The translations under genes and the position numbers were made by a program. Shown here in pieces: positions 24,000 to 34,925 of a stretch of 64,000 nucleotides of DNA (position 1 is its first letter; each line of letters starts with the position of its first letter). Below the pieces are notes generated by a model, which had not been told where the DNA came from, did no database searches, and saw nothing but the letters and a program-made list of their open reading frames with translations. The stretch is from Sarcophilus harrisii (lineage: Eukaryota > Chordata > Mammalia > Dasyuromorphia > Dasyuridae), in assembly GCF_902635505.1 (NCBI RefSeq), contig NC_045427.1:598875665-598939664 (forward strand), given 5' to 3'.

Positions 24000-24119
24000 T
24001 AATCATACATAAATCTAATGTTTAGATGTTGCATATTCCAAGTAGAATAAAGCTTTTTGGATCCACAATAACTTCTTTGTTGAACTTTTGCATTGTACAT
24101 AGTATCTACTTTCTTTGTT

Positions 24120-24345
24120 GGGTTGGATTAGGAAAATTATGGAGTGATAAGAAGAAAGGAAGACCTTCCTGATAATTTGGGCTATTTATCCAAAAGTAGG
24201 ATTCATTATCTTATTAGGTAGTAAACATGCCTGTAGGTAAGTTCCAGCAGAGTTGGATGACCACTTATTGGAATATTAAAGATTAATACACCAAATACTA
24301 GATGAAATCTAAGTTCTATTCTAAATCTAAGATTCCACTGTCATG
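24120..24345 (+). mobile_element. CR1/L3 LINE, 3' end
   Basis: GGAAGACCTTCCTGATAATT near 24157 and AGTTGGATGACCACTTATTG near 24252 match the L3 3' UTR. The order is normal with a central deletion. Confidence 0.7.
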
Positions 24346-24387
24346 TGTTTCTGTTGGGTGCCTGCTGATTTAAATGCAATTCTCAAT

Positions 24388-24510
24388 ATTTATTGAGTAG
24401 TTTCTGTATCTAGTGTGGTGTTAGAGTTGGTGATTTGATCACTTGGAGGTATGAATGAAAAATGATCCAGTAACTGCCCACCAGGGGCTTGCTGATCAGG
24501 AAAGTGATGT
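24388..24510 (-). repeat. L2 LINE 3' end fragment
   Basis: CAATATTTATTGAGTAGTTT near 24385, AATGATCCAGTAACTGCCCA near 24461 and GGGGCTTGCTGATCAG are the antisense L2 tail. Confidence 0.6.
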
Positions 24511-24689
24511 GATGGTTTGAGATTGTCTCTACCTGTCATCTTCATTCTGCTATTTTCTAGTGGATAGATGGAAACAATGTCAGGTGGCTAATCGTAAAAA
24601 GAGTTCTGAAATTTCTGAAAAGAAAACCAAGAATGGATAAAAATAGATATAACTGGCCTATATCTCAATGTTGCCAAGTATCACTATAA

Positions 24690-24962
24690 CTGACAATAAT
24701 ATATTATATTATTATATATTATATTATATAACTGACAATTAATATATGTTAATATAATATATGATATATTATAACATATATAACACAATATATAATATTT
24801 TATATTATATAACTGATAATTGATATATGTTAATATAATATATGATATATTATAACATATATAACACAATATATAATATTTTATATTATATAACTGATAA
24901 TTGATATATGTTAATATAATATATGATATATTATAACATATATAACCCAATATATAATATAA
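24690..24962 (+). repeat. AT-rich minisatellite, 81-bp unit
   Basis: Three near-identical units start at 24731, 24812 and 24893 (each beginning ACTGATAATTGATATATG or ACTGACAATTAATATATG). The third is shortened, and a degenerate start of a unit precedes them at 24690. Units differ by very few bases. Because 81 is a multiple of 3, a 126-codon minus-strand frame stays open through it; this is an artefact of the repeat. Confidence 0.95.
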
Positions 24963-25001
24963 ATATATAATACATAATTTACTATAATGTAATATGTATG
25001 T

Positions 25002-25005
<4 letters not shown>

Positions 25006-25053
<48 letters not shown>
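25006..25053 (+). repeat. (TA)n microsatellite
   Basis: About 24 uninterrupted TA units immediately after the minisatellite. Confidence 0.95.
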
Positions 25054-25055
<2 letters not shown>

Positions 25056-26221
25056 GGATAACAAAATCAGACTCTACTCGTGAAACAGCCATGTACCTTG
25101 GAAGTTCTCCATTATTTTGGATGGCACTGACCAAAGTAGAAGATGCTAACCAACAATGACTGGTACCCTTTGTGGTAATGTGATTTCCCTGAACAGCTGT
25201 CCCCAACAAGAAGCAAATGATTGGCGGGGGCTCCCTTCTATTCTTGATCAATTACCACTGATAATCACTTTAAGTCAGCAGGTTATTTATTCTTAATTAA
25301 GCAGATGTTGACAGCTGTCTCCAGGGCAGAAGGAACAAGCAAAGTGTTTCACAAATGCATTATTAATTGTTTCTGTAAAAGAACAAGGCTAGCTTAAGTC
25401 TTGAACTTCATCAGGGACCCTCAAGGCTTTACAACAGAGGTTGACAAAATAGATTTCACATTTTGTAGCACTGAATCTGCTCGACCGTGCTAACCAAAGA
25501 TGAATATAAAAATTCAGATACATATAGGTGGAGTTGGGAGGATAGATAGGTAGTTTATCATTTTACCCTTTGTGTAAAAGGGGATACAAAAGACTCACTA
25601 ACATTGAGAAACCTGTGTCAGCAAGATAGTTTCTAGAGGTATTGAAGAATAAAATGACAAGAGAAAAGACCTATAATTTCTGAAGCAAAGGCAATGAGAC
25701 ATTTGTAAATCTAGTTTTCATCTTAACCTGCATTAGATCACTCTGCCAGGGAATCTGGAGTCTTTATTTTTTGATTCACTACCATTTTCCAGAGTACACG
25801 GTAATTTCTCAACTCCAGTTGCCCAGAGACTAGAGAGTCATGTGCCAGAAAAAATTGTCTGAGGCCTCTGAAAAACCAATATGTCAAGGAGATTAGGTAG
25901 TCTTTGATTACTAATTACTAGGATAGTTCAAAGAATTATAGGCAACTCTAACCAGAGGAAGAGAAGTGACTGAATCTAGAGACCCTTTTATTTTTTAGAG
26001 TTATTTCCTAAGGAAATTAGACAGCCAGAATCCTCTCTGTCTTCCTGTTCCAACCTTTCCTTAATAATTTAGTGTTTCACAGGCAGCTTTCTAGTCAACT
26101 ATGATGGAGAAAAGGAACGATCAGCACTAATGGAGCTTTCTGTCTTTCATAAGCATAGAATTCTTGACTGAGCAAAGATTTCTCTCTGGTGATTCAAATT
26201 AAATGAAGTCTTCCTGAATGC
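25054..26221. other. Repeat-free segment with candidate regulatory core (25250-25400)
   Basis: No repeat recognised. The core near 25290-25380 holds TTCTTAATTAAGCAG, GTTGACAGCTGTCTCC (a TGACAGCTGTC, MEIS/TGIF-type site) and GCATTATTAATTG (homeodomain type). Such clustering is suggestive only. The minus-strand frame overlapping 25082-25251 shows no recognised domain. Confidence 0.25.
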
Positions 26222-26475
26222 AATAAAGTGTGGTGGAAACAAAGCTGGGCTTGGAGTCAGGAAGGCCTGAGCTCAAATCCAGCCTTAAAACACTTTCTAA
26301 GTGAATGACCTTGGGCAAGTCAACCTATGTTTCCTCATCTAGAAAATGGGGATAATAACTCCTCCTTCTTAGTCTTATTGTGAGAACCAAGTAAGATGAT
26401 AATTGTAAACCATTTGGCACATAGTAGGCACAATAAAAATATTAACTATCATTTTTATTTATTACTATTATTATT
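26222..26475 (+). repeat. CORE-SINE (MIR-like), full length
   Basis: One of the best preserved MIR-type copies: GGAGTCAGGAAGGCCTGAGC near 26251, CTCAAATCCAGCC, CTTGGGCAAGTCAACCTATG near 26310, TAGAAAATGGGGATAATAAC near 26341 and GCACATAGTAGGCACAATAA near 26417, in full order. Confidence 0.92.
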
Positions 26476-26984
26476 GGCAGGGATAGAAATCATAGAATGT
26501 GGTGGAGGCAACAGGAACTTTGACTGCCAAGGATGTTTTGGTTGTGCAGGATGTGCTTTCATCTGAAGGATTGTCCACTAACAGGGATAAGCACAAGGGA
26601 GAACATATAAAATAATTTTGCTGAATCAATTTTCTACTGGCTACATTAATCCAAGTGAATGGGGTTACTTCACTCAATGAACAGTGAGATTTTCAAATTG
26701 TTTTTCAAATATTTTCAAATATTTTCTACTTGGCTTTGGAAGGTGTTTTGCAAGTCATGCACACATACAAATATTAATTTTGTGGCTGACAACAAAGCTC
26801 GCAGAGATAGATGGCAGAATCAGGACTGAAAACTATCTCAATATAGATTTATGAGCTGAAACCCAGAAAAATAAACTATACTTTAATATATAGTCAGGAG
26901 ACCTCCTACCATAGATAGACGTAGGACAAAGGACTTATAACCTGCCTACAACTTAAAATATGAATCCAAAGGAGCTGGCTGAGA
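26476..26984. other. No recognised feature
   Basis: A minus-strand MIR scrap may lie near 26700-26850 but is too weak to call. Confidence 0.45.
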
Positions 26985-27110
26985 TCTAGAAAGATTAATT
27001 GATTTTCTTAGGGGGCTATAGCCATTAAGTGTTAGAGATATTTTTAGTTTTAATTCAGGTGTTGCTAATTTCAAGTCCGACACTCTTCTCATTCTATAAT
27101 ATTTTCCAAG
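26985..27110 (-). repeat. CORE-SINE (MIR-like) fragment
   Basis: ATTAAGTGTTAGAGATATTT near 27025 and TTTCAAGTCCGACACTCTTC near 27070 match the antisense 5' half of MIR. Confidence 0.6.
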
Positions 27111-27129
27111 TCCAAGTAAAAATAAAGTT

Positions 27130-27886
27130 ATATATGGCCAAAGGGCTATCAAACTATGCATACCCTTTTGATCCAGCAGTGCCTCTATTATCTCTATCTC
27201 TTGTCCCAAAGAGATCATTATAAAAAGGGAAAAGCACCCACGTGTGCAAAAATGTTTGTGGCAGCCCTTTTTGTAGTAGTAAGAAACTGGAAACTGAGTG
27301 GGATGCCCATTAGCTGGAGAATGGCTGAATAAGTTATGGTATATGAATGTTATGGGATGTTATTCTTCTATAAGAAATGACCAGCAGGAAGATTTCAGAG
27401 AGGCCTGGAGAGACTTAAATGAACTGATACTGAGTTAAATGAGCAGAACCAGGAGATCATTATACACGGCAACAAGAAGATTATGTGATGATCAATTCTG
27501 ATGGACATGGCTCTTTCCAACAATGAGATGATTCAGGCCAATTCTAAAACCCTTGTGATGGAAAGAGCCATCTGTTTCCAGACAGAGGACAATACAATAG
27601 GGACTGAATGTGGATCAAAACATAGTATTTTCATCTTTTTTGTTGTTGTTTGCTTGCTTGTTTTGTTCTTTTTTTCAATTTTGATCTGATTTTTCTAATG
27701 CATCATGATAAATGTGAAATATGTTTAGAAGAATTGCACATGTTTAACCTATATTGAATTATTTGCTGTCTAGGGGAGGGGATAAGTCAGAAGGGAGGGA
27801 GAAAAATCTGTAACACAAGGTTTTGCAAGGGTGAATGTTGAAAACTATCTTTGCATGTATTTTGAAAAATAAAACACTATTATTAA
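27130..27886 (+). mobile_element. L1 LINE, 3' end (5'-truncated)
   Basis: Sense copy: GGCCAAAGGGCTATCAAACT near 27137, TTTGATCCAGCAGTGCCTCT near 27168, AGAATGGCTGAATAAGTTAT near 27318. It ends in the 3' UTR with TTTTGCAAGGGTGAATGTTG near 27821 and a short A-rich tail (AAAATAAAACACTATTATTA). It is less decayed than the older L1 copies nearby. Confidence 0.92.
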
Positions 27887-27994
27887 GTAAGTAAATGTCT
27901 ACATTTAGTTTTGAGAAAGCAAATTAACCACTACAGGACAGGAAGAGCTGGAAGTATCCTTCATAGTTTGGGAGAATAGAAAGAAAATTGAAAA

Positions 27995-28112
27995 ATGATA
28001 ATGATATCTTATTTGTCCAATGATAACAAAAATCATTTTATGGATGGTTTTCTTTTTCTTATATTGCATTGCTCCGTAAATCTTTGCAAATAGATTATTC
28101 TTTTGGGTTGTG
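27995..28112 (-). mobile_element. RTE LINE fragment (inverted copy)
   Basis: Reverse complement of 29248-29348 in the plus-strand RTE. The central 78 bp differ at about 5 positions. The minus-strand frame covering it reads KIYGAMQYKKKKTIHKM. Sequence on either side up to 27895 and 28145 could not be matched. Confidence 0.7.
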
Positions 28113-28439
28113 CCAGACTCATGCCAGGACCCAGGCAATTTTATTTAATACTGATACAAATGAAAAACTTACAGGTAATTCAACAGTTAATAGAGAGGAG
28201 GTATACTTAGCCATGGAACAAAAAAGTTCTTCAGAAAGACTCTAAGCATTGAGTTGAGTAAGCCGAGGCAAAAATCCATTGCCTGAGCTGTCCATTGTTT
28301 TCCACTAGCCAAATATCAGAGTCCCATATAATTCCTCATTTTTATTTTTATTTTATTTTTTGTGATGAGGAGAGGATGTAATGTAAACATTCTGAGCCTG
28401 ACTCATTTAAGTTTCACTATGGTCTCATTATGTTTTTAG
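28113..28439. other. No recognised feature
   Basis: AT-rich stretch between the inverted RTE scrap and the plus-strand RTE copy. The 5' edge of the latter may lie further left than called. Confidence 0.4.
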
Positions 28440-29445
28440 GAAAAATGATCTCAACTTGCTTTAGAATAAGGAGTTGAAATACTGCTACCATCAAAACCAC
28501 TATGAAAATTATTGCATTAATATCTATTGTAAAAGATAAATAATAGAGAAATTCTCTGAAGAATTTTAAAAATTCCTCCAAATTAAATAAATGTATACTA
28601 TGATGCTTGGTGATTTCAATTCAAAGGTATGCTTACATGAAAACATTGAAAATATGATTCAGGAATAAAGAATCAAGCAAACCAAAGAGATCAAAGATAC
28701 ATAGAATAACAAGAAGCCCCATGCTTATACATCATGAATACTTTCTTTGACCAAAAGGAAAAGACACTGCAATCACCAAGGAACATCACCAAAACTGAAA
28801 TAGATTTTGACTGAAACAAGAAATTATTGATTCCTGATGTGAGAGTTTTCCTGAATCAACTATATATACTCTAACTTGATAAAGTAAAGGTCAAATATGA
28901 ATAAGAAACTAAAAAAAAGGATACATATGAAGAAGAGACAAGATGTATATTTAAAACCTTGCCCTTGATGTATTTAATTAAGCAGCTTAATGGTGCCCTA
29001 AATGGAAAATGGACATTGACTCTGGTTATAATTTCATATAAAAATTAACTGATATAAATCATCTATATCAGACTAGATAAGCTCTCAGCCACCCAGTACC
29101 TCAGTTTTAGTCTGTAAATACTTGGTTTATTGTTGATTAGTGAGGGATGGCTAGCAAAGGCCAATATTAATTTCAAATACAAACTCATTTGTTAAATCTC
29201 AAGGGGAAGGAAGGTGAAAGAATATAGACACAGTATTACTCTAGAAGAATAAATCTATAAAGACTTATACACAATGCAATATAAGAAAAGGAAAACCTTC
29301 CATAAAATGATTTTTGTTATCATTGGACAAATAAGATATCGTTGTCATGTTCTAGCAAACTCAATGAAACAATGGGAAACTTTGGATGATAAGGAGTTTT
29401 AAAAAGCTTGGTAAGAGACCCAATTAAGCTAAAAAATGCCATAAA
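28440..29445 (+). mobile_element. RTE LINE, endonuclease region
   Basis: Collinear with the RTE/BovB-type endonuclease segment: GATGCTTGGTGATTTCAATT near 28602, CCATGCTTATACATCATGAA near 28719, and AAAACTGAAATAGATTTTGA near 28792 (encoding the N-E-I-D-F/Y catalytic-region motif). The frame is broken. The copy resumes at 31343 after an L1 insertion. Confidence 0.75.
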
Positions 29446-31342
29446 TTTTGTTTTTTTAAATAATAGCTTTAATTTTTACATACATGCAAAGATAGTTTTC
29501 AATATTCACCCTTGCAAAACTTTGGGTTCCAAATTTTTTCCCCTTCCTTCTCCTTAACCCATCTCCTAGATAACAAGTAATCCAATATAGGTTAAATGTG
29601 CAATTCTATATCCCTATTTCCACATTTATCATACTGCACAAGAAAAATCAGATCGACAATAAAAAAATGAGAAAGAAGAAAACAAGCAAACAACAATAAC
29701 AAAAAAAAGATGAAAATACTATACTGTGATCCACTTTCAGTCTCCATAGTTCTCTCTCTTGAATGCAGATGACTCTTTCCATCACAAATCTCTTGAAACT
29801 GGCCTGAATCATCTCATTGTTGAAAAGAGCCACGTCCATCAGAATTGATCATTGTATAATCTTATTGACATGTATAAAGATCTCCTGGTTCTGCTCATTT
29901 CACTTAGCCTCAGTTCATGTACGTCTCTCCAGACCTCGCTGAAATTATCCTGCTGATCATTTCTTATAGAATAATAATATTCCATAGCATTCATATACCA
30001 TAACTTATTCAGCCATTCCTCAACTGATTGACATTCAGTCAGTTTCCAGTTTTTTGCCACTAAAAAAAAAGAGCTGCCACAAACATTTTTGCACATATAG
30101 GTCCCTTTTCCTCCTTTAAGGTCTTTTTGGCAAAAAGACCCAATATTCACTGCTGGATCAAAGGATATGTACATTTTGACAGCCCTTTGAGCATAGTTAC
30201 AAACTGCTTTCCAGAATGGTTGGACCAGTTCACAGTTCCACCAACAATATATACGTCCCAGTTTTCTCACATCCCTTACAACATTCATCATTATTATTTC
30301 TTATTATGTTGACCAATCTAAGAGGTATGTAGTGGTACCTTAGAGTTGTCTTAATTTGTATTTTTCTAGTCAATAGTGATTTTGAATATTTTTCTATGAC
30401 CGGAAATGATTTTAATTACTTTATCTAAAATTATCCATATCAATTGGAGAATGACCTGTATTCTTATAAATTTGAGTCGGTTCTCTATATATTTTAGAAA
30501 TGAGGCCTTTACCAGAATTCTTGGATGTAAAATATTTTCCCCAGTTTTCTGCTTCCCTTCTAATCTTGGCTGCATTGGTTTTGTTTGTGTAAAACCTTTT
30601 TTTTTTTTAAATTTTACATATGCAAAATTATACATTTTGCATTTCATAATGTTCTCTGGTTTTTCTTTGGCCATAAATTCCTTCCTTCTCCACAGATCTA
30701 AGAGGTAGACTATCCCTTATTCTCCTGATTTGCTTATAGTATCACCCTTTATGTCTAAATCATAAACTCATTTTGACCTTATCTTAGTATAGGGTGTTAG
30801 GTCTTGATCAATGTCTAATTTCTGCCATACTATTTTCCAATTTTCCCTAAAATTTTTGTCAAATGGTGAATTCTTATCCCAGAAACTGGAGTCTTTGGAT
30901 TTATCAAACACAAGATTATTATATTCATTGACTATTGTATCTTGTGAATCTAATTTACTCTGTTTGTCAACTACTCTATTTCTTAGCCATTTTCAAATGG
31001 TTTTGATGACTGCTGCTTTATAATATAGTTTTAGGTCTGGTATAGCTAGGCCACCTTCATTTGCTTTTTTTCATTAATTCTCTTGAAATTCTTGATCTTT
31101 TATTCTTCCAAATGAACTTTATTATTATTTTGGTCTATCTCTGTAATTTCTTGTCAGTTTGATTGGCATGACACTAAATAAGTAGATTAATTTAGGTAGA
31201 ATTATCATTTTTATTATATTAGCTCTGCCTGTCCATGAGCACTTGATATTCTTCCAGTTGATTAGACATAACTGTATTTGTGTGGAAAGTATTTTGTAAC
31301 TTTGTTCATATAGTTCCTGACTTTATCTTGGGTTATATGGAT
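29446..31342 (-). mobile_element. L1 LINE, 3' 1.9 kb, inserted in the RTE copy
   Basis: Longest L1 here. It starts at a T-rich left edge (antisense A-tail), then 3' UTR. The ORF2 C-terminus lies at 29839-30291 on the minus strand, whose frame reads MNAMEYYYSIRND. Further 5' ORF2 segments follow: CAAGATTATTATATTCATTG near 30911 and TAGGCCACCTTCATTTGCTT near 31047. It is 5'-truncated within ORF2. The ORF2 frame is broken in several places. Confidence 0.93.
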
Positions 31343-31965
31343 TTTAAAGATGAAACTGAAGGAAAACAATAATGATTCAAACCATGGGAAAATATCTGTA
31401 TATTTTTATAGGACTTTTTATATTATCAAGTATAATAGAATGTCAGATTCAGTCACTAACATCATTGTCTTGATGTACTGCTAGAAGATATGAAATGGTA
31501 CTCAAAATAACAAAGATAGACCAAGTATAAATAAAGTAGTGTGCTGGATATAATATAATTTTAAAGACATTTAGGTATCAGTTCACAAAACTTGAAGGAG
31601 AATATACCAAAAGTGTAAGAGCATCTTGGATTTTGTTATTACCAAAAAACCATTTGACCAAAGAACATTAATACCTTTGAACCCACATGTCTACTTTCTC
31701 ATCTATATAAAAAGTTTATGTGAATGTTACACATCCATTGAAGTCAAGCTTAATGAGGCTATTAGAAGGAACAGATAAACTTTTGCTGGAATATTCCACC
31801 GTAAGACATATCCTTTTGATCACACAAATAACTGAAATTTATAGAGGAAACAAGATCCAAATGTTTGTGGGAAGTGGACAGTGTACTTCATGGAATACTG
31901 TAATTAGAATAAATCATACTTATACAGTATTTTATTCCTAAATTATCCAGCAGGGTCTTTGAAAT
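31343..31965 (+). mobile_element. RTE LINE, reverse-transcriptase region (continuation)
   Basis: TACTTTCTCATCTATATAAA near 31692 matches the RTE RT start region, followed by GGCTATTAGAAGGAACAGAT near 31757 and AAGACATATCCTTTTGATCA near 31802 (the antisense of no other family here). It follows in order from the endonuclease block that ends at 29445. Confidence 0.65.
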
Positions 31966-32121
31966 TCAAAAGTGTGTTTGGAGTGTTATTAAAAATGTTG
32001 GTATTGTTAATAAAATGATTAAATTACCCAGAAAACCCAAATTCTCTAGCAGATAATGCAAATATTATTACTCTAATTATAGAGGTAAAAGAACTGAAAA
32101 TTAGAGAGGTTAATTGACTTT

Positions 32122-32365
32122 CAGTTCAATCTCTCAGTTGTGTTTAACACTTCATTGACCCATTTGGATTTTTTTTTTGGTGAAGATTGTAGAATTGTTT
32201 ACCATTTTTTTTCTCCAGTTCATTTTACAGATGAGAATCTGAGGCAAACAGGGTTAAGTGACTTATCCAGGATCACATAGCTAGTAAATGACTAATACCT
32301 CATTTGAATTCAGGAAGATGAGTCTTCTTGACTTCAGGCATGGCACTCTAACTACTATGCTTTTA
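32122..32365 (-). repeat. tRNA-derived SINE (marsupial type), near full length
   Basis: Antisense order: CTCTCAGTTGTGTTTAACAC near 32131, TTCTCCAGTTCATTTTACAG near 32211, GGCAAACAGGGTTAAGTGAC near 32243, GAATTCAGGAAGATGAGTCT near 32307 and CACTCTAACTACTATGC at the end. A further MIR scrap may lie just left (32055-32120). Confidence 0.9.
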
Positions 32366-32649
32366 TAATAATAATGCTGTTATCAGCACAAGATACTATT
32401 ATTAGTATTATTGTTGATGACTCATTGTTGACTCATTGTTGACAAATTTATAAGGAAGAAGCATGTAATATGCACTGTGGGGAAAAAAAAAACATGGTTT
32501 CTGGATTTATTAACAGAAGTATAACATCTTGATCAAAATTGATAAGAATTCTCTTCTATATTTTCCTGGTTGATCCATTTTAAAAATACTGTTTTCAGTT
32601 CTAGATATGATAAATTAATGAGCATTACTGATAAGATGTATCAAGCAAT

Positions 32650-32895
32650 GTGATTTGATGATAACAATAATTTACATTTGTATACAACTTTAAGTTTTAC
32701 AGAATTTTATATATCTATTGTATCTCTTAAGAATACTATGATGGAGGTAATAACTATTATTATTTGCATTTTAAAGATAAAAAACTGAGGCTCAGAAATA
32801 TTGTTACCCATGCTCATACAACTAGTCAGTATGTAAAGGTCATGGGATTCATACTTTGAGTCCAACTCTTCCATTATCTTCATGATGTCTCTCAC
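32650..32895 (-). repeat. CORE-SINE (MIR-like), near full length
   Basis: Antisense 3' end ATAACAATAATTTACATTTG near 32661, core AAAAAACTGAGGCTCAGAAA near 32779, and TTTGAGTCCAACTCTTCCAT near 32855. Confidence 0.85.
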
Positions 32896-32979
32896 ACTAG
32901 GAAGAGAAGAGTACAGAAAAGTAGGTCATAAGATTGTTTGAATAATGAAGAATGCCCATTTTAGAGAAAATAAGTTTTA

Positions 32980-33092
32980 GCAGGGAGTGGGAATGCTTTG
33001 ATAGTTGTCTTCATGTGTCTGAAAGGCTGTAATATAAGAGAAGAGTAATGTTTTTTGGCTCTTGCGGGCAAAATGAAAACCAATTTATATAT

Positions 33093-33144
<52 letters not shown>

Positions 33145-33350
33145 GAATTTGACTCAATGCAAGGGAGAGATTCATAATTTAATAGTTTTATAGAGAGATT
33201 CATAGAGATTTTATAGTGATGCATGGAATCGTAGTGATTTCATAGTGATAAGATTATTTGAAACTGGAAAGAGTTGTTTTATGGAAGGAAGTGTCTTCCC
33301 CATCAAATGAGGTCTTCATTTCCAGGAGTATCATGTCATGTCAGAAATGT
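32980..33350 (+). mobile_element. CR1/L3 LINE, 3' part, split by (TA)n
   Basis: GATAGTTGTCTTCATGTGTC near 33000 followed by AAAGGCTGTAATATAAGAGA, then GAAGTGTCTTCCCCATCAAA near 33288 and GAGGTCTTCATTTCCAGGAG near 33309. Same order as the L3 3' end at 19080-19310. Confidence 0.6.
33095..33138 (+). repeat. (TA)n microsatellite
   Basis: About 21 TA units within the L3 piece. Confidence 0.95.
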
Positions 33351-33784
33351 GTAGAGGTGATTAATACTTGAGATATGGATTTAATCTATGATCTATAAAA
33401 CTTCAAATATCTAGCAAAGATAGATTGAAGCTCCACGTTTTGGATTTTTTTCCCCACATTGCTCATCAATGCAGTCTTCAATGATGTTTTGACTTCCCCA
33501 GTCATTAACACTAGAGTTACTAATGCTACTTGTAATTAGAGGGTGGACTGAGTCCTCAGTCCTCTTACAAATTTCTTCTAGCTTTGAAATTTGAATTTGA
33601 TCCCACGATATTAAAGAGCTTAATGTAGCTTTCAGAGGAACCAGGTTGTAACAAGTGTTGTTTAGACCCAATCATATGTGATTCTTTCATATTTTAATAC
33701 TTTAAGCTGCCATGGTTTCATCAGTCTAAGAATTCCCTTCACCAAGGCAGATAGAAACCCATCTACAATTTCATCAGTAGGAAG
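33351..33784. other. No recognised feature
   Basis: No repeat named. The 86-codon minus-strand frame at 33411-33671 has no recognisable domain. Confidence 0.45.
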
Positions 33785-33995
33785 AATCATCTTCCCAAAT
33801 TCAAATCTAGCTTCAGACACTTACTAACTATGTGACTCTAGGCAAGTCCCTTAATCATGCTTGCCTCAGTTTCCTCAATTGTAAAGTGAACTGGAGAAAG
33901 AAATGACAAAGCACTCCAATACCTTTGCCCCCAAACAAACACAGCTAACACATCCCAAATAGAATTGTGAAGAGTCAGATACAACTAGAAAATTA
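33785..33995 (+). repeat. tRNA-derived SINE (marsupial type), 5'-truncated
   Basis: AATTCAAATCTAGCTTCAGA near 33799, CTATGTGACTCTAGGCAAGT near 33828, CTGGAGAAAGAAATGACAAA near 33890 and GTGAAGAGTCAGATACAACT near 33967. The A-box end is missing. Confidence 0.9.
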
Positions 33996-34074
33996 CATTC
34001 ATGAGGTGCTATGACTGAAAAAAAATGAATCTCTCAGAACTTAGGCATATCATTGAGATGACCATATATGTGAT

Positions 34075-34220
34075 AGAGTTCTGGGCTTAGATCCAAGTTC
34101 AAATCTTGTCTCTGATGCTTACTACTTGTTAATCTTGGCAAGTTACTTAACCTCTTTGAGCCTCAGTTGTTGGACTATATGGTCCCTTCAAGCTCTAGGT
34201 CTGGGATCCTTATGATTCAG
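34075..34220 (+). repeat. CORE-SINE (MIR-like)
   Basis: TGGGCTTAGATCCAAGTTCA near 34083, TTACTTAACCTCTTTGAGCC near 34143, then TGGACTATATGGTCCCTTCA near 34172. The segment between TCAGTT and the 3' end is deleted. Confidence 0.75.
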
Positions 34221-34354
34221 TGAGAAGATATATTTTCATTGCATTCCAGAATAGTAGGATTTTCTGGAGCTTGTGTTCCCTTCACTTTTACACTCTGATG
34301 AAGTATTAGGAAAGAACATTCATAAAATATAATGAGAAAATTATAAACATCTAG

Positions 34355-34405
34355 TGAATATATATGTATGCATACATACATACACACACATATATATTAT
34401 ATAGT
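34355..34405 (+). repeat. Alternating purine-pyrimidine simple repeat
   Basis: Mixed TATG/CATA/CACA dinucleotide tract. Confidence 0.8.
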
Positions 34406-34589
34406 CAATTCATTCCTTATATTTATGATTTTGGTAGCATGTCTACTCCTTCTATTAACTGAACATTTGAATCCATTCATGCCATCTTAGACTATGGTAT
34501 TCTTTTGCTATATTTTTATAAGTCCTTCCTGGAGTATTTGTGATTTCTTAAGAATTTCATCATTCTCTTTACAAGATTACAATCTAATC

Positions 34590-34925
34590 TATAATTTAGT
34601 AGATTAAGTACTATTATGAGGTGCATTGAAGTTGAGGCACTTGCCTATGGTCATGCAATTATTAAGTATTAGCAGGGGTCCTCAAACTTATTAAATAAGG
34701 GGCCAGTTCACTGTCCCTCAGACTGTTGGAGGGCTGGACTATAGTAAAAACAAAAACTTTGTTTTGTGGGCCTTTAAATAAAGAAACTTCATAGCCCTGG
34801 ATGAGGGGGATAAACATCCTCAGCTGCTGCATCTGGTCGTAGTTTGAGGACCCCTGTTTAGAGGTTGAAGTTGAACCCTGATCTTCCTGATCAATTCTAG
34901 CACTCACGGCATTAAGCCAGGTTGC
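34590..34925 (-). repeat. CORE-SINE (MIR-like) split by a hAT element
   Basis: Two halves (34590-34672 and 34857-34925) join into a normal antisense MIR: GAAGTTGAGGCACTTGCCTA near 34628, GTCATGCAATTATTAAG, then GAGGTTGAAGTTGAACCCTG and ATCTTCCTGATC. Confidence 0.75.
34673..34856 (+). mobile_element. hAT miniature element (OposCharlie-like), 184 bp
   Basis: Perfect 16-bp terminal inverted repeats, CAGGGGTCCTCAAACT at 34673-34688 and its reverse complement at 34841-34856. The body has AAACAAAAACTTTGTTTTGT and GAGGGGGATAAACATCCTCA. It encodes no transposase, so it was mobilised in trans. Right flank TTTAGAGG and left flank ending ATTAG fit an 8-bp duplication (ATTAGAGG-type) with a small loss on the left. 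Divergence looks low compared with neighbours. The subfamily name is from memory. Confidence 0.85.

Noticed and set aside
24684-25251. Long minus-strand open frames rich in Tyr and Ile
   Set aside because: They arise because the 81-bp minisatellite unit is a multiple of three and because (TA)n has no stop in some frames. The repeated 27-residue unit mirrors the DNA repeat.
29839-30291. 150-codon minus-strand frame
   Set aside because: It is the C-terminal end of L1 ORF2 (MEYYYSIRND motif) in a truncated L1, not a host gene.
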